From the NCBI GenBank assembly GCA_001465935.1, contig LNKV01000025.1, positions 19,609 to 83,608 on the forward strand: a stretch of 64,000 nt of DNA, given 5' to 3'. Numbering within the stretch: position 1 is the stretch's first letter; every line of letters begins with the position of its first letter. Below, one piece after another: positions 33,253 to 44,839 of the stretch. A program made the position numbers and the translations under genes. Below the pieces are notes generated by a model, which ran no database searches, was not told the DNA's origin, and saw only the letters and a program-made list of their open reading frames with translations. This DNA is from Clarireedia homoeocarpa. Lineage: Eukaryota; Ascomycota; Leotiomycetes; Helotiales; Rutstroemiaceae.

Positions 33253-35027
33253 TCATTCTTCTTTACTTCCCAAAGCTCTAACCGATCCTTTCTCTATATC
33301 CAGGTCCGCACTAGCAGCAATTTCACTGTCCAGGCTTCCACCTGCTCGCTCCCTCTTCTCTCTCTCAAGTTGTACTCTATTTAGAGCTTCCTTGCTGAAG
33401 CCTCCAGGTAATAGACACCATAGCCCTAATATGGCTACTAGCAATCCTAAAGCAATTGGCTGTAATACCTTTACGCCTTTGGCTTGAGCAATAGCTCCCA
33501 CGGCGAACGGGAACAATGCCGCGCCACCACCTCCGAATGCAGCGGCAAACCCAATTGCACTAATATGCAGCCTCTTCGGAAGTAGTTTTGTCGCCACGAC
33601 AATCGCTGCCGGAAAGAGAGGACCAAGGAAGAACCCCAGCCACCCTGCAAATATTGCACTACTGATAAAGCTCGGAATGAGCCAAAAGCATAGCTCAAAG
33701 GCCATGGAGATAAGAATATAGACGGTAATAGAGAGCCTCTCCCCGATCTTTCCGGTAATGAATCCGAGAACAATGCGTCCGAAAGTGAGACCGAGCCAGA
33801 AGCCGGTAACTACAAGCCCTGACGCGAATGGCGCCCCATGTCGGACAACGAGCATGAATGTAACGAGCCAACCACCGAGAGATACTTCAACCCCGACATA
33901 GCAGAGGAGGAAGATAGCACAAATCCATGTCACCGGATTCTTCAGCGCTTCTTTTGTGTTGGACTCCGGTGCGGAGGCGTCAGTAGTGTTGATAATTTGA
34001 GAGCGGTGGTAGGCGCCGGTTGAATGACGGAAAGTTAATCCGCAGAGGACAAGTTCAAGTACAGCTAGGCCAATCTATATGATTGACAGAATGAGCGAAC
34101 ACGACGAGCAAAATCAACGAAGAATGAAGCTCACCATAACATAATAGAACTTATACCAAGGTAGGTCCCCCTTCGTAATCACTATTCAACATGTAAGTCC
34201 CTCATGCTAAAAATCGTATCGAACGAGTGCCAGTCCAAAATAAGACAGAAAGCTCGATGCAAGCGAGCAATAAACACCGGAGCATAACATACTAGCAGTA
34301 GCAATCAACGGGCTTATGGTCGCTCCAAGACCATAGGTACCATGAAGAAACCCCAGCAACTCGTTTGCATTCTCCATATTCCCAATCCAAGCATTCCAAG
34401 CACCATCTTCAAGTCCATTTCCAAAACCAGACAGCCCAAAGATGACTGGGAGAACTGGATAAGGAGGATGAGCGCACGTGACGACATACGCGATGACTTT
34501 GCACAAAGGGGCGATGATGGCTATTCCGAATTGCCCGAAGTAATTGTGAATTCGATTGTTCAGAAAGGCGGCAAGAGTGTATCCCACGAAGGGTGCGAGA
34601 AAGACGAGGGAAATGGTGGTGTAGGTCTGGTCGTAGTATTTTTCGAGCTGAGTTTGCGATTAGTAGAATGCTAGACATCGGGAGAGGTCACAAACATAAG
34701 GTATCAGTGCCTATGGATCGTTTAGTATAGAGTTGTAAACCATGGGCAAGGAAACTCACTCCATAAGCTGCATCATTCATGCCTATTCGGAATTAGAAGA
34801 TGGTCGGTCGACGACCCCATTAGAGACTCACCCATGACAATGAAACTGTACAATGTCGCCAAATAACGGTAAAGGTTTACCCTGGGTTTGTTCCATTGTT
34901 CTAATGTTATCGATTCAGTGGCAACTCTGTCGACGGTTGGCTCTTCTGGCACATTTTCAATTGAGGCCAATGTGATGCTGTCCTTAGGTGTATCAGGATG
35001 TAAAGAGGCCATTGTAGCGACGTTCAT
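33253..35027 (-). CDS. MFS transporter (Bsc6/fucose-permease-like)
   Basis: Major facilitator superfamily permease with about 12 membrane segments. Six exons: 34832-35027, 34760-34782 (23 nt), 34696-34710 (15 nt), 34293-34647, 34135-34181 and 33253-34074, giving 485 aa (480 from the second ATG at 35012). The junctions restore GMNDAAYGALIPYLEKYYD, the conserved loop after helix 1, followed by APFVGYTLAA and the motif GLSGFGNGLEDGAWNAW. The second half has GFWLGLTFGRIVLGFITGKIGER, the helix 8-9 MFS motif, and a basic/acidic cytosolic tail. Fungal members related to yeast Bsc6 share this pattern; the substrate is unknown. It is convergent with Pelota at about 300 bp. Confidence 0.87.
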
Positions 35028-37549
35028 TCGGAAGCGAAGTAGGACCTCAGTATCTTCCAGTGGGTTTCTCGGAATATGTATGAAGTAGATGAGCTACCCG
35101 CCCCCGCCTTCACACTCACCGTCTGATAGCTTGGCCTAGAAAAGCTACTGCGCGACTAGTCGATCCCCGAATTTTTCATGAGTAGGACTTTCACTGATAT
35201 CTATCTCATTGGTGGTAATAATTACTCGTGTTCGACGGACTCCGCCCGACTGCAGTAAGGTTGTCAGTGAAAGTTGTTTTCGCAGAGTCATGATAAGGTT
35301 GCCGAGGATTAGCCATCGCGGTCCGGAATTCCATTGATAATTTTGAGTCATGAGCAGAACATAATTGCCCACAAAATCAGAACAGATTTCGCTCTTTACA
35401 GTGCATAGTCTTGTATCAATGCAACAGGTTGATTTGAAGCACAAGTTATCGCGCTCGAGCATGGCCCTCAGCTGTCTGGAGAGCTGTCGAGCCAATGGTG
35501 CTGAGTTTTATACTTCTCTCGTGGCAGCATCTGCTCTGGCCGATGAATATCAGAAGTCGGAGGGAGTGTATACTCATAGACACAATGGGCGTCAACTAGA
35601 ACATGTTGAGACTCTCTATGATTTGGATACCGTCAGACACGCTATGCCAAGCTATTCATATTCCATGATCGCTAAAGCATGCATTCGTCTTACTTGTCCT
35701 CTCATCCTGGATAGCAATGTATCATTCATATCGAGTCCGAGCCGCCACTCCGTCAGACATGCAACAAAAGCCCTTCCAAATTCATGCCTATTCAGGCGTG
35801 AGAGCCAGACCATTTGGTCGTCGCTCAGAGATTGGATATAGCCTCCGTTAGCAAATCGGAGAAGTATTTAGACTTCTCTTCAGAACTCCGCTCTTCGACC
35901 CATCCAGTGGCATATTCTTCTCAAACGCCAATGGAAGACATATCTACTACGAAGTGTCTTACAACCTATCATAGAGACGGACTGCAGGTATACTGAATGT
36001 GATGGTGAACTAATTGTCAAGTTGCAGGTGGTACTGCATGAGGACGGCAACGGCTATGCGAAAGAGCAAGATCGCCAAACTTGTTCGGCATGACAAACCT
36101 TTTCATACAAATTCTTAGTGGGGAGGCAGGGAAAGACATTTTCTTGAGTTGGTTTCGTAGAGGATACTGACCATGTAAGTTGCTTCGTAATATACGTATG
36201 AAATCTTTACAACTCAATATCCTACGAAGTTGAGACATAACACCGCCAGGCTATCGAATCGTGGGAGAGCAGACTGAAGAGCTATGCATATCCCTCATAA
36301 GTAGTGTATTGCACAGGAAATCAAAAGCTAGAGATGGAAATAAAAGTCCTATATCAGGATCGAGCGGTGTTGACCAGAGCAGGATCTTCCAAGCTCTCTT
36401 GCATCTGATTGAGGTTTCATGTAAAAGAAGGCCTCGCAACACATTTCACTGGGGACACAAGGGTCAGCTTCTCTCTATCGGTGCTTGATCTTGCGAGAAT
36501 TTGCACATGTCAACCCCTCCCAACAGTCCCTGGCTTCAGAGCTTTCATCAATAATGACCTGCTTGGCCAGCCTGGAGGATCCATAAATGTCCCCGATCAA
36601 CTAACCCCGCCCTATACTATAGAGCTTTTATTGATACACTAAACCTAGAAGTCAACCCTGGTAGAGTTCGATGTCTAGAAGCCTGTACTTTTGAAGCATA
36701 TGGTATATGCTAGGAAGACCTGCGAAGAAGACATCTTTCTTGTGTCCTTCAAGAGAATATTTTATCAGCCGAGCATTTCCACAGATTTCTGTGAGTATTG
36801 AGAAGGTTGTTCACCGATCTTACTTATCGCCGACTGACCTCTGGCAACTAGTCATAAGGCCGGGCTCAAGTATCCACTGATAGTAATGATCGCAGTCCTG
36901 CGTCGTTGAGGTGCTTCCTTTTCAACATGATAACAAGAGACAAGAGAGAAATAGCTCTACGATAAGTTTTATGCAACGCCCGTAGAGAAGAGTGACTGTG
37001 ATTTCTGGCAAGTACTGAAGCACACTCTTTCGAATAGATCCTGGCACCGCGCTTAGAAGCCAGCAGTCACCTACATAGAATTATTTCATATCATTTGGCT
37101 GATTCGTCGTGACGTTTTCCTTCTGGCATTAGTTTCGAGGTCGGTCGCTGGAACAATTTTGTGGCGGGATCCGCCAAAACCTCGGGTTACCCTTGCACGC
37201 TAACGAAACAGCTCATTGGGAGCTCTTTGGAGGTAGCTGGCGGCTGGTAACGACCTGAGAATTCAACCCCGCGTCTACCTTTATCACCAACGTCTCCATT
37301 GAAGAAATCGGATACCCGAGTGTAGTCAACATCAAATGTACAATTTATGCGCATTATCGACAATCGCTACGGCCCTACTGTCTAGTTGATCGTCTGCGAC
37401 GTGCTAAAACATCCCATTCAACGATTCGTACCCTCCTCTACGAGCGTCCCAGAATTGAGTAGCTTATCCACCCCTGAGCTTCTGGCGTCTAGTATCTTCG
37501 AATCCAACAGCCCTCTGCTGTCGCAACCAACGGAATCTTCTCTGTAGCC
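35028..37549. other. intergenic, possible gene remnants
   Basis: About 2.5 kb between the MFS promoter and ATG18. Some short frames look protein-like, for example 35461-35841 plus and a stop-terminated stretch around 36080-36175 plus reading LFIQILSGEAGKDIFLSW, but none joins into a gene I recognise. The last few hundred bases are the ATG18 promoter and leader. Confidence 0.45.
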
Positions 37550-39039
37550 ATGGCCATGAACTACGTTACCTTTAATCAGGACTATAGTTCTCTAGCAGTT
37601 GGTCGGTGTGCTACCCTCCACATTGTCGCATACTGCTGATGCCCGTCCACAGGAACGTCCAAAGGCTTCCGCGTATACCATACCGAGCCCTTCTCGAAGT
37701 CTTTCTCAGGAGATGAGGGAAATGTCTCTCTTATCGAAATGCTATTCTCGACAACATTGGTCGCCATCAAGCAAACCCCTAGGCATATTGTCATCCAAAA
37801 TGCTAAGGTATGATATCGCCTTCTTCGTAGAATTGCCCTTCTACTTGGCATTGGAAACAAAAAGACTTGCTAACAATCCGCGCAACCATAGAGAAGAAAC
37901 TCAGTCATATGCGAACTCACTTTTCCGTCGGCCGTTTTGGCAATGCGAATGAATCGTAAACGATTAGCGGTATTCCTGGAGGAAGAAATATATTTGTACG
38001 ACATTCAGACTATGGAGATGCTCTATACCATCACCACATCGTCGAATCCAACTGCGATTTGTGCCCTGTCGGCATCGTCAGAGAATTGCTACATGGCGTA
38101 TCCTTTACCAAAACCAAGAGAAGAGACAGGAGATAAGCGGCCCTCTCATGCACCACCACTATCGCCATATGTTGCGCCAACATCAGGAGAAGTCCTCATC
38201 TTTGATGCCAAGTCTTTGAAGGCTGTTAACGTTGTCGAAGCACACCGAGCTCCTCTGTCGTGCGTTGCATTGAACAGTGATGGCACCCTGCTTGCAACTG
38301 CCTCGGAAAAGGGAACAATTATTAGAGTGTTCTCCTTACCGGGGGGGCAAAAACTTTACCAGTTTAGAAGAGGAACTTATCCATCGACAATCTTTAGCAT
38401 GTCTTTCAATCTGAGTTCCACACTCCTGTGCGTATCATCCAACAGCGATACCATTCATATATTTCGACTCGGCGGTCCGGTCACAGGGTTGCCAGATTCC
38501 CCACGGTCTCCGACCGATCGATGGAGTAGGTCGCGGAGCTTTGACAGTGGAAACGAGTCTCCAACAACAGGAACATCGCCTGGAAGCGAAATGGCGGACG
38601 TGCCCACTGCCACGCACAAAAGTAGCGGTACATTCGGAAGCATGATTAGACGGTCATCGCAGATGATGGGCAAGAGCGTGGTAGGTGTTGTTGGGGGCTA
38701 TCTACCACAAGCCGTCACAGAAATGTGGGAGCCTGCACGAGACTTCGCTTTCATCAAACTGCCGAAAGGAGGAATGGGAGGCAACTCCCGAGGCAGTCCA
38801 GTGCATAGCATTGTGGCAATGAGTAGCAGCAGCCCACAGGTAATGGTGGTGACAAGTGATGGAGGATTTTACATATACAGCATAGACATGGAGAACGGTG
38901 GTGAAGGAGTCTTGGTGAAGCAGTATTCGTGAGTATCCATTCGCCCGCAGACATGATCAATTTCCTAATCAAATCGATCCACAGACTCCTGGAAGGTGAT
39001 GACACTATCGATCAACCAGCAATGAGCTATGGAAGTTGA
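37550..39039 (+). CDS. ATG18: autophagy PROPPIN Atg18
   Basis: Beta-propeller protein that binds PI3P and PI(3,5)P2 and works with Atg2 in autophagosome formation and vacuole morphology. Exons 37550-37601, 37653-37807, 37892-38928 and 38985-39039; 432 aa (a second in-frame ATG is two codons later). The protein starts NYVTFNQDYSSLAVGTSKGF, has the core propeller strand SVICELTFPS, RLAVFLEEEIYLYD and HRAPLSCVALNSDGTLLATAS, and the phosphoinositide-binding FRRG at 227-230 within YQFRRGTYPST. The long Ser-rich loop between blades 6 and 7 (SPRSPTDRWSRSRSFDSGNE) is typical of fungal Atg18 and is where regulatory phosphorylation occurs in other yeasts. The last exon adds 18 residues only. The FRRG plus this loop favours Atg18 over Atg21/Hsv2. 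Confidence 0.95.
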
Positions 39040-39735
39040 GGGACGAATCAAGATGTGTATATTTATGGCGTTCATGTTGCAATCTCTAGCGGCGCACTTT
39101 CCTTTTTGATCTCTATAATTCACATAGCATTTGTTAGGTGTTTGGTTAGCTTCTGGGGGCATTATCGGCCGAGCTTACGAGCATTCTGTCGATCAAGTAT
39201 ATCAATTAATAGCATACTCATTTCGAGGTCATCTCGCAATTTTCATCCGATTTTTTGACAACCATGATGATGTGTTATCGTTCTTCATGCAGATATGGCA
39301 AGCCTGAAGGTTTCAAATTACAACGCAGATTGGTAACAGCTTGTTTGAGTATGCCCGGCCGAGAAGGATTCGAGATTGTCATGGATTATGCTGCATGAAA
39401 TTTCTACATGAACTCCTGCGCAGTAATACCTAAGTTGACCCCGGATTATTGCTCAGGGGCAACGAGAGGAGCTTGGAACTAACTTCACGGGCTGGCGATC
39501 AAATCTAAGGTACCCGTCCTATAACGACATACTTCCCGGCGTACAGTAGTAAGTTCACACACAACGTTGATGGTGGTGGCGATGGTTGCGCAAAGACGAA
39601 TCCTTCGTGTTTGTGATGCGAACAGCCATTAGGAGAATTCCCATTTTTGCCCAGCAGCCGAAATGTTTCCGAAAGCAGCCTCACCGCAGGAACCACCACC
39701 ACATCAAACTCGAGGGGGAGGGAGGAGGGTCGCAA

Positions 39736-40296
39736 TCACCAAAAAAAAAAGTCGGTTCGGCATGGGAAGCGGGAAGAGGAGAGGAGAGGATCGTTGGACA
39801 ATCTGCACTGCAGTGCAGTTGCTATACATTCTTCTTCTTCTTTGTCTTTTCTCTTACTGCAGCGCGTTGTTTCGAATCCTCCCGCGCATGCGACCATCGA
39901 ACCAAGTGATTGGATCTGCTGGAATCCTCTCTTGCTGGATGGGGGATTTTCCGTTCTAGTTCCATTCTTAGAACTTTTCATCGCTGACAACCAACCTTGG
40001 GGGGGGGGGGGGAAACTTGGATGTAGCGATGGGGCAAGGATCTTTTTCAAGAAAGCCCCACCATAGCCTCGGTGGAATACATCATCTTTGCTGATGAGAG
40101 GGAGGACAGAACTCGTTGCAGCAATGTATGTAGAGAGTTTGTGCCTTGATCTATTCTCAAACATTTCCTCATCCCACAGTTCGGGAACAGGCTTTTGGGG
40201 AGCTTGAAAAATGGGTTCCTTTTTGTCGAGTAGCAGGGATAGTATCAGAGCAGACAGTGTTTTACATGAATCTCTGGTCATTTGTTGCTTAGACAT
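39736..40296 (-). CDS. doubtful 186-aa ORF
   Basis: ATG-initiated frame of 186 codons, longest in this gap on its strand. Its first half (MSKQQMTRDSCKTLSALILS...) looks moderately protein-like, but the second half crosses the poly-G run and is low complexity. No domain is recognised and codon bias is weak. It could be a first exon with wrong downstream sequence or chance. Confidence 0.2.
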   Translation of the reverse strand: MSKQQMTRDSCKTLSALILSLLLDKKEPIFQAPQKPVPELWDEEMFENRSRHKLSTYIAATSSVLPLISKDDVFHRGYGGAFLKKILAPSLHPSFPPPPQGWLSAMKSSKNGTRTENPPSSKRGFQQIQSLGSMVACAGGFETTRCSKRKDKEEEECIATALQCRLSNDPLLSSSRFPCRTDFFFW

Positions 40297-42842
40297 GATT
40301 TCATACAGGGAAGTCAGCCTACAGGAAGGCGGATTTCGTGCTCGTTCTTACAAAGAACTGTGGGGATGGGGAATGGGCTTGAAATCCAGCCTCCAGAAGC
40401 TCCATTATTGCATCATTAAGACATTACAACTGCAACTGTATGCTATGATTGGCAGCAGCCGCCCTTGGCTCGGATCGATTGGCGCAGGGTATTGTAGCTA
40501 GAACTAAGGTTTTTTGCAGGTTCCAGCTCCCAGCACCAAGTATAGTACCCCTGGATATGGTGGAAAAGAAAGACTCATCAATGGAAACTTTTTTGCACCA
40601 ATAAATTGTTAAATATAGCCATTTACATATTTTCAAACGAGGAGCTATGCATGGGAGGAGGGGATTTTCACGTATATCGCAAAGTAACATAGGGCCAGAG
40701 AAGCACCTCAACCACCTGCTAGCTAGGTATGGTACATGTGCGCTGCAACCTCACAATGACGACCCTTAGGGGGGAGAGGAAAAAAAAAGCGAACTATGTA
40801 AGCTTGCACGGAGTCAGTAACCCACCGTCTCCACTCACTAAGAACCTGATGAACCTTTACGGATTTTCCCCGCTCGCTTTCTCATTCGAAAAGAAAATGC
40901 GAGCTCTCGTTTAGGATGAAAACAGGCCAGGGATCTAAGCGCTGTCGCAGGGAAGGCTTGACCGATCAACGAGACCCGGCCGGTCAGAAGGCCTACTTTT
41001 GATTCTGTTCCCGTTTCGGGGAACCGGTGCAGTAACGAGCCAAGGCGAGCTGGTGCGGTAGCGAAGTGCAGTGCAGTGGAAAAAGGACAGCTCTTGGGAT
41101 GAACCCTTCCCAGCTTGTCAGGGGTGCCCAAAGCGATTCCCTCTGCATCACAAGTAAGGCTGGGGATTCTGGATGAGCAATCTATCTTCGGTGAGTCTAT
41201 AGGGCGAAAATAGAGATCTGGGTGATGGTGGTTGATGATGTTCTGGGGTCACGTATTCGGCGAGGGTTACTAGAAGGGGATTCGCTCACTTATCAGATGG
41301 CATTTCTCGTCATGTATACTGTATCCGGTGCATAGCAAGCAGTGCGGTTGCACAGCCTGTCGGCCGAGAGCCTTTTCCAATCTATTCCCATCTGGCTTTG
41401 GAAATGAAAATTTGCGGTATATCGAATCCGGATCTATATCAGCAGCTGATTATACGCACGCGAGGTAGGAATCCATGGAGCTCATCTCCAGACTGGAATT
41501 GCGATTGATATGTGGAAAATTGCCGGATGCGGACTCCTACAACGCGAGCCGCTTGTGAGTGGATGTTGGTAGTGTGCGGTCTGACCATTAACTTTGGCTA
41601 TTCAAAAGATCTACACTCTGAGCAGGCTTTATCCACGACACATGCTCCGTAACCTTAGTAGTAGTGTAGTATCTTACAGCAAACCTTCGCACGGCCAGTG
41701 AACAATTTGACAGGACAGGACAGGGCTAGGCCCAAAGTGGGGATGACTGGCTCGCCTTATGAGCCCATATCCGTCATCTGAGGCTCGGTTGTGTACTTCC
41801 TGATGCGAATTCGCAGCTGGTGAGTGGATCAAATGTACCATGAAGCGGAGTACGAGCTCCCAAAACCAACTGTTCGCAGGAGCGACCCGTATCTCATCCT
41901 ATATTGGAAGGGACATGGAAGGGACATGGAAGGGACATGAAAAGACAGATACCATATCCCATATCTCTGACGGTACTCATGTTGGTTGTCACATTGTAAC
42001 ATTACCACCTGCACCCGCAAAGCACCCACCACATTCTCTGCCCTTCACTCCTACAGATAGTGTGATGGTGTGATGGTGGAAGGAGGGGAAAGCCAAACAT
42101 AGTCCATAGAGCAGCGTCTAGGAACAATTCGATGGTTGCACAAAACGGTGTGTTCTGTCTTGTCGGTCTTGTCGGTCCTGTCTGTCTAAGCCTTCCGATG
42201 CAAGATATGCATTGATCAACCATCTTCCAGCCAATCCACACGAGGGAGGCTTTTCAACGGGCACTGTACCTTCATTAGCTCTTCCCAAGCCTATCCAAGG
42301 CTGCTACTCGCGTTGCAGTGGCCTCATGGACAACTAGTCCATTGCCCCTCTCGGTCTGCTTCAAACCCCTGTTGGTATGCCTAGAGATATTTTACATACA
42401 TACCATACTCATCGGAAAAGGCGTCAGAGACAAGCCGTTTCCAGGAAAAGGCCGGATAACACTGCAATATCTGCAGGCAGCCGACGAGTACATTTGATCA
42501 AGCAATCTACCGGGAACAATACAGTCATCCTATCCAGAAATGCGGTTATATGATATGTGGCTCGACAGGAATAACATGACACCAACTAGAAATATTGCAA
42601 ACTGTTGGTTTGGAAGCACATGCATGAGCACAAGCAAAAAGCAAATAATAGAAAGTTGGTTCCGTAAACCTGACCTCTCATGATGTAAGATTGGTTTCAT
42701 TTGACCAGAATTAACTGCGGGTCTAGAAATATCCCATCTGTACCAAGTGGAATTCCCACCTACCGAGGTGGCCCACTGGGATATGCAGTAGATAGGGACA
42801 GTACTTCGTAGGTGGAAGGTATTTTCGTAATGAACTAACGTC

Positions 42843-42903
42843 TAGCTCTCTGTCTCTGTCTCTGTCTCTGTCTCTATCTCTGTCTCTATCTCTGTCTCTG
42901 TCT
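42843..42903. repeat. (CTCTGT)n microsatellite
   Basis: About ten hexanucleotide units, two carrying CTCTAT instead. The Arg-Asp repeat frame on the minus strand is a translation of this repeat. Confidence 0.9.
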
Positions 42904-44090
42904 GCCCTGAGGCGGTGCGCGCGTCTTCCCCCCCGGCCTTTCGCGATGACTGGTAGGAAAAGTACCAAGTAAGCTTCACAAAACTCAAACAAGCGGGTAA
43001 ATTCCGCTTTGACGCGTTTGGGGGGTCCTAAGCTGGCTTGCAACGGTAGGGCAAAAGAAATCTAAAGGAATATCTTCTTGGCCTACCTGGCTAGATGCTT
43101 GCAAACAGGTTGTTGTTGATAGGTCTACCCACGTAAAGCTAACGGCCAGGACACCTTCTACCGGTATCCCAAACCGTTGTTGATCACAATGTACGATCCT
43201 CGATAGGTCTAGATAGGTCTAGCACCATACTTCTCCCATTATATGATAGGTATAGATAAGCTGGTGGGAGCTGCAGCGGGTTCCAAACAACTATTCCAGA
43301 CTTTGAGCTTTCCATTTTCCAGCGCGTTTGCTAAAATTACAAAGACCATTTTAGCAGCGTAACAGCACACAGTCATACCGACATCCCTAAGGCTTCGACC
43401 CCATATAATCCTCATCCGCTAACTATCACTCGCTCCCTCGTTCAATGAGCCTCGAAACAGTGGGTAAATCACAGGGCCAAGCCTACTTGCAACGTGCTAT
43501 TTGACAGGGAGACCATGTTATCTCTGACCTACACAACGTTCCGAAACCATCATGAGCCCCAGGATGGGCAGGGCATGAGCACGCTGCGATATTCACTGAA
43601 AGCTTTACTTCTGTGCTCTGCCGACTATATCCGGATTACTTCACTATGGGTCAAGAATATGCGAGTCCAGGAACATCGCGAATCACCCATACCGCTCGCA
43701 ATAGGAACCCTTGCTGGATAATGCCGACGATCAGAAGCTTCAGATACTCCACGCACTCGTCTCTTTTTCCCCGTTCAGGCGAGTGAAAAAAGCAATGCCT
43801 CAGTACTTTAAACCAGAAGCAGGCTGGACGCTTCGCAGCGACCAAAGAGACAGCATCACATTCTGCAGGTTGGTTGGTGTAGGGGTCTGGCATCGATGTA
43901 GTTGGCAAGGCTCTGTCTTTAGCTGTATTTCAGAAACCGCATTTAGATATATCCCTGAACGACTTTTCCCACCTCCCCTCGAGTGTGAGCAATCAGAAGG
44001 CTGTCCTTTGCAGATTATCTGTTGGAATTGCTATCTTCGTCCACCTTAACCAACACCCTCAGCTACTACTGCTTCTGGCCACTTTAGGGA

Positions 44091-44771
44091 ATGTCAGATT
44101 TCCTCGAAATGAAAAATAATTTAGATTGTCACTTGGCCCTACCAACATTACCCCATGTTGCTTTCCCTCTTTTCTACCTTACCCTATTCTACTTTCTTAC
44201 TCGCCGTTATAGCGAAATAACAACACCCCTGCTTTGCCTGGGATTGCTAGCAGGACGGGTAAGCGTGAGTACCTTTGCGTCGGATCTGGACCAGTGCGCT
44301 CTCCTGCAGTTGGCTTATTGCGAGGGTGGTCAACCGATTAACTCCCATGGTATTCACCCACCCCCTTCCCCCTCGTCTACTAGCTCAACCTGGACTGCCG
44401 CGGCGACCCCATGTCAGCAACAGGATCCCCCGTTGTGTGTTTATACATCTCTACTTGAAAAGAATGACAGCCCGCCGAAATCTGCCTTGGAATACTTCAG
44501 ATGCTCGTCATCACTCAAACGGAAAAGGCACTCTCACATCCTTCACATATCCATCCCTAGCATTCGAGGTTCAGCTTCTTTGCTCCCATACTACCTCCGA
44601 CCCTGTATCTATCCGTGGGATATCTCACCCTCACAACTCCCGGCGTCTTATATTCGCCACGGTCTTCGTTCTCCACAGTCATCGCCTCCGTCCTGTATGA
44701 AATATCACGTTTCAGGGATCTCACGATCATCACACAAAAGCATCCAGTCTGGCCCCCACCTGTTCGACTAA
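44091..44771 (+). CDS. 226-codon ORF upstream of the zinc-finger gene
   Basis: ATG-initiated frame ending 68 nt before the start codon of the zinc-finger gene, in another frame. It is rich in Ser/Pro/Leu because the DNA is pyrimidine-rich. It has a hydrophobic stretch near residues 22-60 but no domain. It may be a long upstream ORF in the leader of the regulator or a chance product of CT-rich DNA. Confidence 0.2.
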   Translation: MSDFLEMKNNLDCHLALPTLPHVAFPLFYLTLFYFLTRRYSEITTPLLCLGLLAGRVSVSTFASDLDQCALLQLAYCEGGQPINSHGIHPPPSPSSTSSTWTAAATPCQQQDPPLCVYTSLLEKNDSPPKSALEYFRCSSSLKRKRHSHILHISIPSIRGSASLLPYYLRPCIYPWDISPSQLPASYIRHGLRSPQSSPPSCMKYHVSGISRSSHKSIQSGPHLFD

Positions 44772-44839
44772 TTATCTACTCTTCCTTCATCTTCGTACTC
44801 TTCCTTTCTCTTCCTCCTTCTCCTCTATTCTTATTCACC

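Larger units (their letters stand above)
39040..44839. other. 5.8-kb region without a supported gene
   Basis: Between ATG18 and the zinc-finger gene. It contains a poly-G run of 12 near 40003-40014, a 12-bp GGGACATGGAAG triplication at about 41907-41940, a (CTCTGT)n run at about 42843-42903 and several pyrimidine tracts. The longest frames (39736-40296 minus, 44091-44771 plus) are listed separately with low confidence. The right part probably holds a long promoter and 5' leader for the zinc-finger gene. Confidence 0.6.

Noticed and set aside
39860..39890. GTTTCGAATCC-like sequence considered as a tRNA
   Set aside because: The flanking bases do not pair to a T-stem and no other tRNA parts are present.
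44615..44839. 75-residue N-terminal extension of the zinc-finger protein
   Set aside because: Frame is open upstream but translates CT-rich leader into a hydrophobic stretch unsuited to a nuclear regulator; the ATG at 44840 is followed by typical sequence. Not fully excluded.
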